The notes under the pieces: generated by a model | The model's database searches: none | What the model was told of the DNA's origin: nothing | The model's input: the letters and a program-made list of their open reading frames with translations, nothing else | Assembly: GCF_001280125.1 (NCBI RefSeq) | Contig: NZ_LGEG01000211.1 | Coordinates: 62,001 to 126,000 of the forward strand | Direction: 5' to 3' | Length of the DNA: 64,000 nucleotides | Source of the DNA: Streptomyces sp. NRRL F-6492 | GTDB taxonomy: Bacteria; Actinomycetota; Actinomycetes; Streptomycetales; Streptomycetaceae | Program-made: the position numbers and the translations under genes | Part shown: piece by piece, positions 1-8,997 of the stretch | Position numbering within the stretch: the stretch's first letter is position 1 | Layout of the letters: every line of letters begins with the position of its first letter

Positions 1-471
1 GTGGTGCGCGGGGCCATGCCAAGAGCGTACGGGGTACGGGGGGAGGGGCCGGGCGGCCCGGAGAGCGCGGGCACGCGGGGAGCCCGGCTCCTCCGCTCCT
101 CCGGCTCCTCCGGCCGCTCCGGCTCCTCCGGCGGCGAACCCAGCAGCGAGCCTCCGGTCACGGCCCCCGCCCGCGAACCCCGGACCCCGAGCCCCGGCGA
201 CGAACATCCCGCAACGACCCCCGCCCGCGAACCCCGCCCAAGGCCCTCCTCCTTCCCCTCCCCCGGCAATGAATTGGCAAAGCGCCCCCGCCCCCGGAAA
301 TGAAAGGGCTCATTCCGGTGTTGTCGCCGCCGGAGGACGTGCCACGCCCTCCGGACCGCCATGCCCGACCCAGCTCAGCCCGGAAGCCGGCAGACCGCGG
401 GCCCAGGTCCGCGACCACGGACCGGCGCCCCGGCCCCGGCCCGAGGGCCCCCGAGCGGAAGGACCGCCGAC
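1..471. other. No supported gene; low-complexity GC-rich leader of mshA
   Basis: The stretch is Pro/Ser/Arg-coding low-complexity DNA in every frame, with a short direct repeat of about 19 bases near 164 and 220. Open frames are present but have no recognisable domain, and the one starting at base 1 is cut by the window edge. I see no convincing promoter. It is probably intergenic sequence upstream of mshA. Confidence 0.5.
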
Positions 472-1839
472 GTGAGCCAGTACGTGTCCCGGTTCGCCGG
501 TGCCCGGCACCGGCACCCGGCGCCGGCCCGGCTCCGGCTTCCCGGCCGGGCCCGCACCCCCCGCCGCGTGGCCATGCTCAGCGTCCACACCTCGCCGCTG
601 CACCAGCCGGGCACCGGCGACGCGGGCGGCATGAACGTCTACATCGTCGAGCTGGCCAAGCGGCTCGCCGCCATCGACATCGAGGTGGAGATCTTCACCC
701 GGGCCACCACCGGCGGCCTGCCCCCGGTGGTCGAGCTGACCCCGGGCGTGCTCGTGCGGCACGTCGACGCCGGTCCGTACGAGGGTCTGGCCAAGGAGGA
801 GCTGCCGGCGCAGCTCTGCGCCTTCACGCACGGCGTGATGCAGGCGTGGGCGGGCCACCGCCCCGGCCACTACGACCTCGTCCACTCCCACTACTGGCTC
901 TCCGGCCACGTCGGCTGGCTCGCCGCCGAACGCTGGGGAGTCCCGCTCGTCCACGCCATGCACACCATGGCGAAGGTCAAGAACGCCTCGCTCGCCGAGG
1001 GCGACACCCCCGAGCCCGCCGCCCGGGTGATCGGCGAGACCCAGATCGTCTCCGCCGCCGACCGGCTGATCGCCAACACGGCCGAGGAGGCCGACGAGCT
1101 CGCCCGCTTCTACGACGCGGACCCCGGCAAGGTCGCGGTCGTCCACCCGGGCGTCAACCTCGACCGCTTCCGTCCCGCCGACGGCCGCGCCGCCGCCCGC
1201 GCCCGGCTCGGCCTGCCCCCGGACGCCTTCGTACCGGTCTTCGCCGGCCGCATACAGCCGCTGAAGGCCCCGGACATCCTGCTCCGGGCGGCCGCCCGGC
1301 TCCTGGACCGGGACCCGTCCCTGCGCTCCCGCATGGTCGTCCCGGTGGTCGGCGGCCCGAGCGGCAGCGGCCTGGCCAGGCCGGAGGGGCTCCAGAAGCT
1401 CGCCGCCCGGCTCGGCATCGCGGACATCGTGCGCTTCCACCCGCCGGTGGAGCAGGACCGGCTCGCCGACTGGTTCCGCGCGGCCAGCGTCCTCGTCATG
1501 CCCTCGTACAGCGAGTCCTTCGGCCTGGTCGCCATAGAGGCGCAGGCGGCCGGCACCCCGGTCGTCGCGGCGGCGGTGGGCGGTCTGCCCGTGGCCGTAC
1601 GGGACGGCGTGACCGGCTTCCTCGTGCAGGGCCACGACCCGGCGGACTACGCGCGGGCGCTCGGCCGCTTCGTGGCCGACCCGTCGCTTTCGGTCCGGAT
1701 GGGCGAGGCGGCGGCGGCGCACGCCGGGTCGTTCGGCTGGGAGACGGCCGCCTCGGCCACGGCGGACGTCTACACGGCCGCCCTGCACGACCACAGGCTG
1801 CGCGACCACCGGCGTCGCGTACGCTCCCACCATGGCTGA
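472..1839 (+). CDS. mshA: D-inositol-3-phosphate glycosyltransferase (mycothiol biosynthesis)
   Basis: First committed step of mycothiol synthesis: transfers GlcNAc from UDP-GlcNAc to 1L-inositol-1-phosphate in the cytoplasm. The 455-residue product is a GT-B fold family 4 glycosyltransferase. The N-terminal donor-domain loop GDAGGMN lies near residues 49-55, and the C-terminal nucleotide-binding stretch with [11 protein letters not shown] near residue 347. I chose the GTG at 472 because the protein then begins VSQYVSR, as Streptomyces MshA proteins do. The frame is open further upstream to 361, but that extension is low complexity. The 3' end overlaps the next gene by 8 bases, which suggests translational coupling. 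Confidence in the family is high. Confidence 0.95.
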   Translation: MSQYVSRFAGARHRHPAPARLRLPGRARTPRRVAMLSVHTSPLHQPGTGDAGGMNVYIVELAKRLAAIDIEVEIFTRATTGGLPPVVELTPGVLVRHVDAGPYEGLAKEELPAQLCAFTHGVMQAWAGHRPGHYDLVHSHYWLSGHVGWLAAERWGVPLVHAMHTMAKVKNASLAEGDTPEPAARVIGETQIVSAADRLIANTAEEADELARFYDADPGKVAVVHPGVNLDRFRPADGRAAARARLGLPPDAFVPVFAGRIQPLKAPDILLRAAARLLDRDPSLRSRMVVPVVGGPSGSGLARPEGLQKLAARLGIADIVRFHPPVEQDRLADWFRAASVLVMPSYSESFGLVAIEAQAAGTPVVAAAVGGLPVAVRDGVTGFLVQGHDPADYARALGRFVADPSLSVRMGEAAAAHAGSFGWETAASATADVYTAALHDHRLRDHRRRVRSHHG

Positions 1840-2353
1840 GGACAGGACCGCCGAGGGCGTCCGGCAGATCATCGAGTCCACCTTCGACGAGGCGGAACTG
1901 GAGTGGGAGTCCCCCGAGCCGGGCTCCTACGTCGTCAAGCTCCCGGGCACGCGCAAGCTCTTCACGACGCTCTCCCTCCGCGCGGGCCGCCACTCCCTCT
2001 CCCTCAACGCCTTCGTCGTCCGCCACCCGGACGAGAACGAGGCGGGCGTCCACCGCTGGCTCCTCGAACGCAACCTGAAGCTGTACGGGGTGGGTTACGC
2101 GATCGACGGCCTCGGCGACGTCTACCTCACCGGCAAGCTCCCGCTCGCCGCCGTCACGCCCGAGGAGCTGGACCGGCTGCTCGGCTCGGTCCTGGAGGCG
2201 GCGGACGGCGACTTCAACACGCTCCTGGAGCTGGGCTTCGCGACGTCGATCCGGCGCGAGTACGAGTGGCGGGTCTCGCGGGGCGAGTCGACCCGGAACC
2301 TGGACGCGTTCAAGAACCTGCTGGAGAAGACGCCGACGAAGCCGACGGACTGA
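1832..2353 (+). CDS. YbjN-domain protein
   Basis: Small acidic 173-residue protein of the YbjN / type III secretion chaperone-like fold, regularly found next to mshA in Streptomyces. Recognisable stretches are the opening [19 protein letters not shown] and the later [26 protein letters not shown]. No catalytic residues are evident, so a chaperone or adaptor role is only inferred from the fold. The start overlaps the end of mshA by 8 bases, so the two are probably co-transcribed. The 3' end overlaps the convergent AraC gene by 44 bases. Confidence 0.85.
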   Translation: MAEDRTAEGVRQIIESTFDEAELEWESPEPGSYVVKLPGTRKLFTTLSLRAGRHSLSLNAFVVRHPDENEAGVHRWLLERNLKLYGVGYAIDGLGDVYLTGKLPLAAVTPEELDRLLGSVLEAADGDFNTLLELGFATSIRREYEWRVSRGESTRNLDAFKNLLEKTPTKPTD

Positions 2354-3344
2354 GCGCGGCCTCCCGTCCCTCCCGCGTTTCTCGGACCCCTCGCACTTCC
2401 CGTCCCACCCGGCCTTCCCGTTCCTCCCGGTACCGTCCCGGCGTGACCCCGAACTCGCGCCGGAACGCGTGCGAGAGCGCGTACGGCGTGCCGTAGCCGA
2501 CGCGGCGGGCGACGGCGGCCAGCGGGTCCGTGCCGTTCCGGAGCAGCGCGGCGGCGCGGGTCAGCCGCCACCAGGTGAGGTACGTCATCGGGGCCCGGCC
2601 GACGCGGGCGGTGAAGCGGCGGACCAGGGTGGCGCGGGAGACGCCCGCCTCGGCCGCGAGCCGGTCGACGGTCCAGGGCGCGGCCGGGTCGGCGTGCAGC
2701 GCGCGCAGCGCGGCGGCGGCCACCGGGTCGCCGAGGGCCGCCGGCCAGATCCCGTCCGCGCTCCCGGCCATCCAGGACCGGACCATGTAGACGAGCAGCA
2801 GGTCGAGCAGGCTGGGCAGCGCGATGCCGGACCCGGGCCGCTCGCCCTCCGGCCCGCCCAGTTCACCGGCCAGCAGGCCGACGGCGGCGCGGAGTTCGGG
2901 GTGGGCGCCGTCGCGGTCCGGCAGGTGGACGAGGGAGGGGAGCTCCGCCAGGAGCGGGTGCGCGTGGCTGCGGTCGAGCCGGTACTTGCCGCAGAGCATC
3001 ACCACCCCGGTCTCCCCCGGCCGGGGCGCGGGCACGGTCCCCCTCGCCGGGCCCTCGCCGCCCCAGCGGGCGAAGGGCTCGGCCCGCGCGACGGTCTCCG
3101 CGTCGGCGGGCGAGTCGGCGATCACGTGGCCGGTGCCGTGCGGGAGCAGCACGGCGTCCCCCGGCCCGAGTCCGACCGGGTCGCCGCCGTCGGGCAGCAG
3201 CCAGCAGGTGCCGTCGAGGACGACGTGGAACCCGGCGCCGTCGTACGGTTCGAGCCGCGCGCACCAGCGCCCGCCCGCCCGCACTTGGTGGGAGAAGGGC
3301 CGCCCGACGCGTACGGCCGAGATCGCGTCGCTCACCACGTCCAT
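2310..3344 (-). CDS. AraC-family transcriptional regulator (cupin + HTH)
   Basis: The 344-residue protein has an N-terminal cupin-type sensor domain (roughly 15-170; GTCWLLPDGGDPVGLGPGDA and a LPHGTGHVI metal/ligand-like strand) and a C-terminal AraC double helix-turn-helix (about 220-320; RLAAEAGVSRATLVRRFTAR and VARRVGYGTPYALSHAFRRE). The start ATG at 3344 gives MDVVSDAISAVRVGRPFSHQ, typical of this cupin_6 group. It is divergent from the metallo-beta-lactamase-fold hydrolase that starts 99 bases away, so it is a plausible regulator of that gene (inference). The last 25 residues are a low-complexity tail that runs into the neighbouring yjbN-like gene. Confidence 0.88.
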   Translation of the reverse strand: MDVVSDAISAVRVGRPFSHQVRAGGRWCARLEPYDGAGFHVVLDGTCWLLPDGGDPVGLGPGDAVLLPHGTGHVIADSPADAETVARAEPFARWGGEGPARGTVPAPRPGETGVVMLCGKYRLDRSHAHPLLAELPSLVHLPDRDGAHPELRAAVGLLAGELGGPEGERPGSGIALPSLLDLLLVYMVRSWMAGSADGIWPAALGDPVAAAALRALHADPAAPWTVDRLAAEAGVSRATLVRRFTARVGRAPMTYLTWWRLTRAAALLRNGTDPLAAVARRVGYGTPYALSHAFRREFGVTPGRYREEREGRVGREVRGVRETREGREAALSPSASSASSPAGS

Positions 3345-3443
3345 GGCGGCACCGTACCGCCGACTCCGCGTGAGCCGTACGCGTATCCACGGGAGCCACG
3401 GGAGCATTGAACGGCTCATCGGCGCCTCCCTAGGGTCGATGAC

Positions 3444-4442
3444 ATGAGCGACGAGACGAACGACGAGACGAACGGCGAGACGAACGACGGTACGAACGAC
3501 GGCGTCGGCGGCATCGGCGGCGTCGGCGGCGAGAGCGCACAGCGCATGGTCCTGGGGGACGTCGAGGTCGTCCGGGTCGTGGAGTGGCGGGGTCCGTTCG
3601 GGCCCGCCCGCGACCTCGTGCCGGGGGCCGGGCCCGGCCTGTGGGAGGACAACCGGGAGTTGCTGGTGCCGGACCACTGGAATCCGGACGACGGCAGCGC
3701 GCAGATGGCGCTGCAGAGCTGGGTGCTGCGCAGCGGGGGCCTGACCGTGCTGGTCGACACGGGGGTGGGCGACGGGCGCGAGCGCCCGGAGGCGCCGCTC
3801 TTCCACCGGCGGCGGGACGACTTCCTCGGGAGCCTGGAGCGGGCGGGCGTACGGCCCGAGGACGTGGACGTGGTCGTGAACACCCACCTCCACGCGGACC
3901 ACGTCGGCTGGAACACCCGGCCCGGCGACGCGCCCGGCGCGTGGGTGCCGACGTTCCCCAACGCCCGGTACCTCCTCCCGGCCGCCGACGACGCCCACTT
4001 CGGCCCGGAGAACGCGTACGGCGGCGGTCTGCGCGCGCAGGACCGGCTCGTGTACGAGGACAGCGTCGCGCCCGTGCGCCGCGAGGGCCGGACGGTGCTG
4101 TGGGACGGGGAGCACCGCATCGACGGGAACCTGACGCTGGAGTCGGCGCCCGGCCACACCCCCGGGTCGTCGGTGCTGCGCCTGGAGTCGGGGGGAGACC
4201 GGGCGGTCTTCGTCGGGGACCTCGTCCACAGCCCCGTACAGCTTCTCGACCCCTCGCACGGCAGCTGCTTCTGCATGGACCCGGCGCGGGCGGAGGCGAG
4301 CCGCCGCCGGATCCTCGAACGGGCGGCGGACCGGCGGGAACTGGTCGTGCCCGCGCACTTCGGCGGCGCGGGCGCGGCCGAAGTGCGCGGGGAGGGCGGG
4401 GGCTTCGTCCTGAAGAACTGGGCGCGGTGGACGGGGCGGTGA
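3444..4442 (+). CDS. MBL-fold metallohydrolase
   Basis: The 332-residue metallo-beta-lactamase superfamily hydrolase carries the zinc signature HLHADHVGWN at about residue 148, with downstream metal ligands in APGHTPGSS and VGDLVHSP. The substrate cannot be told from sequence; relatives include lactonases and quorum-quenching-like enzymes. An unusual N-terminal 20 residues read D-E-T-N/D-G-T-N repeats, encoded by a near 12-bp tandem repeat (about 3446-3500) and followed by a Gly-rich linker; the real domain starts near residue 33. It is divergent from the AraC regulator, which may control it. The convergent MFS gene ends 4 bases past its stop. Confidence 0.85.
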   Translation: MSDETNDETNGETNDGTNDGVGGIGGVGGESAQRMVLGDVEVVRVVEWRGPFGPARDLVPGAGPGLWEDNRELLVPDHWNPDDGSAQMALQSWVLRSGGLTVLVDTGVGDGRERPEAPLFHRRRDDFLGSLERAGVRPEDVDVVVNTHLHADHVGWNTRPGDAPGAWVPTFPNARYLLPAADDAHFGPENAYGGGLRAQDRLVYEDSVAPVRREGRTVLWDGEHRIDGNLTLESAPGHTPGSSVLRLESGGDRAVFVGDLVHSPVQLLDPSHGSCFCMDPARAEASRRRILERAADRRELVVPAHFGGAGAAEVRGEGGGFVLKNWARWTGR

Positions 4443-4445
4443 GGG

Positions 4446-5780
4446 TCAGGCGCTGACGGAGGAGCCCTCGGCGTCCTCGCCCTTCACGACGACGGGCGCG
4501 GGGGCGGGGGACGGCACGGGACCGGGGACGGGAACGGGCGGGGGCACGACGGCCCCGGTCTCCTCGTCCTCGGCGAGGGCCTTCCGCAGCCGGGTGGCGT
4601 AGCCGGCGGCGGCGAGGACGCCGATCACGGCCGTGGCCGCCCACAGGACGTCGGGGCCGGGCCCGCCGACGACCGCGCCGGCGAGGACCGGGGCGACGAA
4701 GCCGGCGACGGCCCAGGACATGCCCATCACGCCCTGGTAGCGGCCCCGGGCGTGCTCGGGGGCGAGGCGGGCGGTGGCGGCGGCGTTCGTCGGGACGTGG
4801 ATCATCTCGCCGACGGTCCAGACGACCACGGTCGCGGCGAAGGCGACGGAGGAGCCGGCGAGGGCGGTGGCGCCGGTGCCGAGGGCGAAGAGGAGGGAGG
4901 AGAGGGCGAGGAGCAGGACGGGGGAGCGCTTGTCGGTGAGCCTGTTGACGAGGAGCTGGAAGCCGACGATGACGACGCCGTTGACGGCGATGACGACGCC
5001 GTAGGAGGAGGGGGAGAGCCCCTGGTCGGCCATGGTCAGGGGGAGCCCGATCCAAGGGGCGGTGAACACGAGGCAGACGAGGAGGTTGAGCAGCACGAGC
5101 GTCCGGAAGGGCGCGTCGCGCAGCACGGTGAGCGTGCTGACCTTCTCCTCGGCGACGGGCTTCCCCTCCTCCCGGGGCCGCCGCTCGGGCCGGGTCTCGG
5201 GGAGCCGCAGGAAGACGATGAGGGCGCACAGGACGGTGGCGACGGCGTCGACGACGAAGAGGGTGCGGTAGCCGAGGAAGGCCGCGGCGCCGCCGCCGAT
5301 GGAGGCGATGGCGAAGCCGAGGTTGAGGGCCCAGTAGTTGAGGGCGTAGGCCCGGCGCACGTCGTGGGCGGGGACCATGTCGGCGATGGTGGCGTTGATG
5401 GGGGGCCGGACGGCCTGCATGGCGACGCCCATCAGCAGGACGACGACGGCGATGCCCCAGGCGCTGGTGACGAGGGCGAGGGCCCCGGCGCAGGCGGCGC
5501 CCGCGAGGTGCATGGTGACCATGGTGGGGCGGCGGCCCCAGCGGTCGGTGAGCACGCCGCCGAGCGGGGAGCCGGCGACGCCGCCGAGGCCGTGGAGGGC
5601 GACGACGAGCCCGGCGAACCAGGCGGAGTGCCCGAGTTCCAGGGTCAGGTAGAGGGAGAGGAAGGTGAGGACGAAGGCGCCGGTCCGGTTGACGAGGGTG
5701 GAGAGCCAGAGCCACCAGAAGCCGGGCGGGAGGCCGGAGACCGTCTCACGGGCTGATCGTCTGAGCGTACTGATGGACAT
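4446..5780 (-). CDS. MFS transporter
   Basis: The 444-residue major facilitator superfamily permease has about 12 hydrophobic helices. The loop 2-3 motif appears as GGVLTDRWGRRPTM, and the second half begins after a cytoplasmic loop rich in R/E (about residues 190-215). It resembles multidrug-efflux or DHA-type exporters; the substrate is unknown. I chose the ATG at 5780 (MSISTLRRSARETV); an upstream in-frame ATG at 5837 adds 19 residues of non-membrane sequence. The C-terminus is a Pro/Val-rich tail. The start faces gpmA across a 125-bp intergenic region with a palindrome. Confidence 0.88.
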   Translation of the reverse strand: MSISTLRRSARETVSGLPPGFWWLWLSTLVNRTGAFVLTFLSLYLTLELGHSAWFAGLVVALHGLGGVAGSPLGGVLTDRWGRRPTMVTMHLAGAACAGALALVTSAWGIAVVVLLMGVAMQAVRPPINATIADMVPAHDVRRAYALNYWALNLGFAIASIGGGAAAFLGYRTLFVVDAVATVLCALIVFLRLPETRPERRPREEGKPVAEEKVSTLTVLRDAPFRTLVLLNLLVCLVFTAPWIGLPLTMADQGLSPSSYGVVIAVNGVVIVGFQLLVNRLTDKRSPVLLLALSSLLFALGTGATALAGSSVAFAATVVVWTVGEMIHVPTNAAATARLAPEHARGRYQGVMGMSWAVAGFVAPVLAGAVVGGPGPDVLWAATAVIGVLAAAGYATRLRKALAEDEETGAVVPPPVPVPGPVPSPAPAPVVVKGEDAEGSSVSA

Positions 5781-5859
5781 GCGTGACCGACCCCTAGCTG
5801 ATGTAAGCCCCTGTGTAGCCAGTCGTAACTTACGCATCTCTCATGCCGGACACCACTCA

Positions 5860-5878
5860 ATTGACGACGCGCGTCAAT
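5860..5878. promoter_or_regulatory. Inverted repeat between MFS gene and gpmA
   Basis: ATTGACG-ACGCG... forms a perfect 7-bp inverted repeat (ATTGACG / CGTCAAT) with a 5-bp spacer, centred in the divergent intergenic region. It contains a TTGACG that could also be a -35 element. It may be an operator for either gene; the binding protein is unknown. Confidence 0.4.
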
Positions 5879-5905
5879 CGTCGGAGGTCGATTAGGCTCG
5901 TACGC

Positions 5906-6667
5906 ATGGCCGACGCACCGTACAAGCTGATCCTCCTCCGCCACGGCGAGAGCGAGTGGAACGAGAAGAATCTGTTCACCGGATGGGTGGACGTGAACCT
6001 CACCGCGAAGGGCGAGAAGGAGGCGACGCGCGGCGGCGAGCTGCTCAAGGACGCCGGCCTGCTGCCCGACGTGCTGCACACCTCCCTCCAGAAGCGCGCC
6101 ATCCGCACGGCGCAGCTCGCGCTCGAGTCCGCGGACCGCCACTGGATCCCGGTGAACCGCTCCTGGCGCCTGAACGAGCGCCACTACGGTGCCCTCCAGG
6201 GCAAGGACAAGGCGCAGACGCTCGCCGAGTTCGGCGAGGAGCAGTTCATGCTGTGGCGCCGCTCGTACGACACCCCGCCGCCGCCGCTGTCCGACGACAG
6301 CGAGTACTCGCAGGCCCACGACGCCCGCTACCAGACGATCCCGCCGGAGCTGCGCCCGCGCACGGAGTGCCTCAAGGACGTCGTCGAGCGGATGCTCCCG
6401 TACTGGTACGACAACATCGTCCCGGACCTCCTCGCCGGCCGCACGGTCCTGGTCGCCGCCCACGGCAACAGCCTCCGCGCCCTGGTCAAGCACCTGGACG
6501 GCATCTCGGACGCCGACATCGCGGGCCTCAACATCCCGACCGGCATCCCCCTGTCCTACGAACTCGACGAGGACTTCAAGCCCCTCAACCCGGGCGGCAC
6601 CTACCTCGACCCGGAGGCGGCGGCCGCGGCGATCGAGGCCGTGAAGAACCAGGGCAAGAAGAAGTAG
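5906..6667 (+). CDS. gpmA: 2,3-bisphosphoglycerate-dependent phosphoglycerate mutase
   Basis: Glycolysis/gluconeogenesis enzyme interconverting 3- and 2-phosphoglycerate through a phosphohistidine. The 253-residue protein has [12 protein letters not shown] at 8-19 (catalytic His11) and the second catalytic His in [14 protein letters not shown] near 185. The length matches dPGM, not a phosphatase relative. The ATG at 5906 gives [15 protein letters not shown] purine-rich GGAGG lies about 18 bases upstream, too far for a normal RBS, so a leaderless or weakly initiated message is possible. A strong hairpin follows the stop. Confidence 0.95.
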   Translation: MADAPYKLILLRHGESEWNEKNLFTGWVDVNLTAKGEKEATRGGELLKDAGLLPDVLHTSLQKRAIRTAQLALESADRHWIPVNRSWRLNERHYGALQGKDKAQTLAEFGEEQFMLWRRSYDTPPPPLSDDSEYSQAHDARYQTIPPELRPRTECLKDVVERMLPYWYDNIVPDLLAGRTVLVAAHGNSLRALVKHLDGISDADIAGLNIPTGIPLSYELDEDFKPLNPGGTYLDPEAAAAAIEAVKNQGKKK

Positions 6668-6676
6668 CCCACGCGA

Positions 6677-6862
6677 TCACGCCCCCCGCCCGCTTTCTCT
6701 CCGCAGGCGGGGGGCTGATTCGTTCCGCCGGCGGCAGAACGCCGACCGGAGCATGCCGGGGGTGTCCCCCTGGATCAGGACTCCAGGGAAGTCGCGGCCC
6801 GGCAGGCGCACGACAGCGTCGTTGCCGCCATCGGTGAACAGCTCGGCCTCTACCCGTTCCAC
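6677..6862 (-). pseudogene. Truncated DUF6959-like protein
   Basis: The reading starting at a GTG (VERVEAELFTDGGNDAVVRL) resembles the N-terminal half of the DUF6959 family seen in Streptomyces immunity-like loci. After PGVLIQGDTPGMLRSA the frame leaves the family pattern and becomes an Arg/Ser-rich tail that reads straight through the gpmA terminator. That tail indicates a 3'-truncated remnant, not a functional gene. The family call is from memory. The next minus-strand gene upstream (7171-7437) may once have been its partner. Confidence 0.4.
6681..6715 (+). terminator. Hairpin terminator after gpmA
   Basis: A GC stem GCCCCCCGCC / GGCGGGGGGC with a 15-nt loop begins 13 bases after the gpmA stop. 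It has no U-tract, as is common in Streptomyces. Confidence 0.7.
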
Positions 6863-7170
6863 CGAATCCGCCGCGCTGATCCACAGAGCGCGCGTGAACG
6901 CGGGTGAACAGTCTCGTACACCGGCTCCCACCGCACCAACGGACCGCGTTCCCGAAGAGGACGGAACGAGGCGTCGACCGTACGCGGGCGACACGTGCCG
7001 GGCAGCCGTACGAAAAGGTTCGGCAGGCCCTTGCCCCGGCCCTGGAGGAGGAAGGCGCTCGCCCGGGGGCGCCGCAGGTGGTCGACGAGCCGGCACGACG
7101 GATCTCCGAGGAGACCAACCGCTGATACGTCCCGCTGGTCGCCGGCTACCACCAGGTCGGTGACCGGAGT
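6863..7170. other. Gene-poor, probably degraded stretch
   Basis: Open frames occur on both strands, but none carries a recognisable domain or an RBS-start pair. The base composition is less biased than in neighbouring core genes. It lies between two minus-strand small genes, one of them truncated, so it is probably decayed coding sequence. Confidence 0.4.
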
Positions 7171-7437
7171 TCAGTCATCGAACACGTTCAGGAACTTGGT
7201 GGACGCCCACCGGAACTCCTCGTCGTCGTCGCGCGACTCCAGCAAGCCGGCTTCCACAAGCGCCAAGAGGGTGGCGTGGAGAGCTCGCCCGGCCGGATTG
7301 TCTACCCAGAAGATCCTCTTGCTCTTCGAGAAGGGGACGTCGGCCGTGAGCACACCGAGGCTCAACCCCAGCTCGTATGCCGCCTGGTCCCAGTCGGTCC
7401 AGTCCTCCAGCGCTTCCGAGAAGACCATGTCAGTCAC
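7171..7437 (-). CDS. Hypothetical 88-residue acidic protein
   Basis: MTDMVFSEALEDWTDWDQAA opens a compact acidic protein with regular helices (HATLLALVEAGLLESRDDDEEF). There is no transmembrane segment and no known motif. A GAGGAAAGGGTG purine run just upstream of the ATG is a good RBS, which supports translation. I do not recognise the family; the small size and the position next to a decayed immunity-like gene hint at an accessory origin. Confidence 0.6.
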   Translation of the reverse strand: MTDMVFSEALEDWTDWDQAAYELGLSLGVLTADVPFSKSKRIFWVDNPAGRALHATLLALVEAGLLESRDDDEEFRWASTKFLNVFDD

Positions 7438-7667
7438 TCACCCTTTCCTCGTCACGGTTCCATTCGGGTCCAGAGGTCGCTCGTCGGACCGTGGGTAACT
7501 CCCGGACCCATCGGCATCGATCATGGAACAGGTTCGCGCGGTGACTCCCGGAGCCGTCGACGAACGACTCCCATTCCGGCGGGCAAGGCCGGCCGTGGAA
7601 CCGCGTGGTGCGCGGCGGCGTCCGTCCAGGCGTCGACGCGATCATGGACCCGACGGAGGACCCGCCC

Positions 7668-8291
7668 ATGCCGGCAACAGCCGCCCGCTACCTGTACCTC
7701 GCGCGGCACGGCGAGGCCTCGCCGGACGAGAGCGCGCTGTCGGATAAGGGCCGCCGCCAGGCCGTCCTGCTCGGGGAGCGGCTCCGGGGGGCGCCGCTCA
7801 CGGCGATCCACCACGGGCCGCTCGCGCGCGCGGAGCAGACGGCGCGGCTGGTCCGCGAGCAGCTCGACGGCGTGCCCCTGCGGCCTTCCGCACCGGCCGG
7901 CGACTACATCCCCCACCTGCCGAGCCGCGAGGAGCTGCCGCCGGAATCGGCCGACGCCATGCTCGGTCACCTCGCCCGGTTCCCGGCCGAGGAACGCGAA
8001 CAGGGCCCCGGTCTGGCCCGGGAGGCCCTCGCGCTGTTCACGGGACCCGTCGCCGGCGACGAGCCGCGCCACGAACTCGTCGTCACCCACAACTTCCTCG
8101 TCGGCTGGCTCGTCCGGGCCGCCCTCGACGCCCCGGAGTGGCGCTGGATGGGCATCAACCAGGCCAACGCCGCGCTCACCGTCATCCGTTACGCGCCCGG
8201 CCGGGCCCCGTCCGTCCTCCTCTTCAACGACACCGGCCACCTCCCCGCCGACCTCCGGTGGACCGGCTTCCCGCCCGAACTCCACATCTGA
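7668..8291 (+). CDS. Histidine phosphatase superfamily protein
   Basis: The 207-residue member of the phosphoglycerate mutase-like clan has the RHG motif (YLYLARHGEASPDE, about residues 9-22) and the second catalytic His in HELVVTHNFLVGWLVRAAL near residue 145. It differs from gpmA in length and lacks the mutase-specific insert, so phosphatase activity on a small phosphorylated substrate is likely; the substrate is unknown. The ATG at 7668 is preceded by GGAGGA at 7 bases. The gene is monocistronic in appearance. Confidence 0.85.
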   Translation: MPATAARYLYLARHGEASPDESALSDKGRRQAVLLGERLRGAPLTAIHHGPLARAEQTARLVREQLDGVPLRPSAPAGDYIPHLPSREELPPESADAMLGHLARFPAEEREQGPGLAREALALFTGPVAGDEPRHELVVTHNFLVGWLVRAALDAPEWRWMGINQANAALTVIRYAPGRAPSVLLFNDTGHLPADLRWTGFPPELHI

Positions 8292-8375
8292 GGGCCGTTC
8301 GGGAGCGGCGGTCGGCGTACGCGCGGACGTGTGAACCGCACGACGGATCCGTACGCCCCCGCTGACGTCCGGATC

Positions 8376-8666
8376 ATGAGCAGCGCGTCCAGTACCGCAC
8401 TCCGCCCGGAGAAGGTCACCCCGGCCGACGTCGGCGCCGCCCTCGGCCTGCGCGTCCACCCCCACCAGGAGCGGAACGTCCCGCCCGTCGCGCGCTCCCT
8501 CGCCGAGGCCCACGCCTTCGGGGAGGCCGCCTGGCCGCGGCTGATCCTCGACGGGGACCGGCTCGTCGGGTTCCTCATGGCCTTCCTCGACCTCCAGTGG
8601 AGCGAGGAGGACCCCGGCGACCGTCGCGGCGGCCTCCGGCGGCCCAACGTGCTCGACCTCCGGTAA
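8376..8666 (+). pseudogene. C-terminally truncated GNAT acetyltransferase
   Basis: The 96 residues match the N-terminal half of spermidine/GNAT-type acetyltransferases: LRPEKVTPADVGAALGLRVH, then SLAEAHAFGEAAWPRLILDG and VGFLMAFLDLQW. The frame stops just where the acetyl-CoA binding motif (Q/R-x-x-G-x-G/A) should follow. No continuation of the fold is visible in other frames before the terminator at 8677, so it looks like a deletion remnant. Whether the stub is expressed is unknown. Confidence 0.6.
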
Positions 8667-8676
8667 AGCCGCCGGT

Positions 8677-8710
8677 GGGGAAGGGGTGCGGATCGCCGCA
8701 CCCCTTCCCC
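8677..8710. terminator. Strong bidirectional hairpin terminator
   Basis: Perfect 15-bp stem (GGGGAAGGGGTGCGG / complement) with a 4-nt loop lying between the plus-strand GNAT remnant and the minus-strand Cys-rich gene. It can serve both directions. Confidence 0.75.
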
Positions 8711-8731
8711 GTACGCACGCGCCCGTACGCG

Positions 8732-8884
8732 TCAGCCCGAGCAGCCCCCGCACTGGCACGGCGCACCCGACTGGCAGCCGCAGCCGCAGCCCGAGCCGCA
8801 GCCGCAGGCGCCGAGGACGGGCAGCAGGACCGCCGCGCGCGGCGGCTCCGTCCCGGATTCGGTCGTCATCGGGGAATCGGCCAT
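8732..8884 (-). CDS. 50-residue Cys/Gly-rich miniprotein
   Basis: MADSPMTTESGTEPPRAAVL begins a 50-residue protein whose last 25 residues hold 9 cysteines in closely spaced C-G-C, C-x-C and C-x-x-C patterns ending QCGGCSG. A good GGGAGGG Shine-Dalgarno precedes the ATG. The Cys density suggests metal binding (metallothionein-like) or a redox-linked role, but no activity can be assigned. It lies downstream of phoU on the same strand (113 bp gap), so read-through from the phosphate-regulated phoU promoter is possible. Confidence 0.65.
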   Translation of the reverse strand: MADSPMTTESGTEPPRAAVLLPVLGACGCGSGCGCGCQSGAPCQCGGCSG

Positions 8885-8997
8885 GGGGGTCCCTCCCTTT
8901 CGAGGCGCGGATCGCCTCCCCCCATTGCATGCCCACCCGGACCGGCGCATCAACGGCGCACCGGAGCCCGCACCCCCGTGCGCCCCCCGGAGAGGGC

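Noticed and set aside
1..303. Open plus-strand frame from the window edge
   Set aside because: Low-complexity Arg/Ser/Pro sequence without RBS or domain; typical GC-rich artefact.
4752..5756. Plus-strand open frame with acidic Gly/Glu-rich translation
   Set aside because: Antisense of the MFS transporter; the Asp/Glu/Gly-only pattern is a mirror of codon bias.
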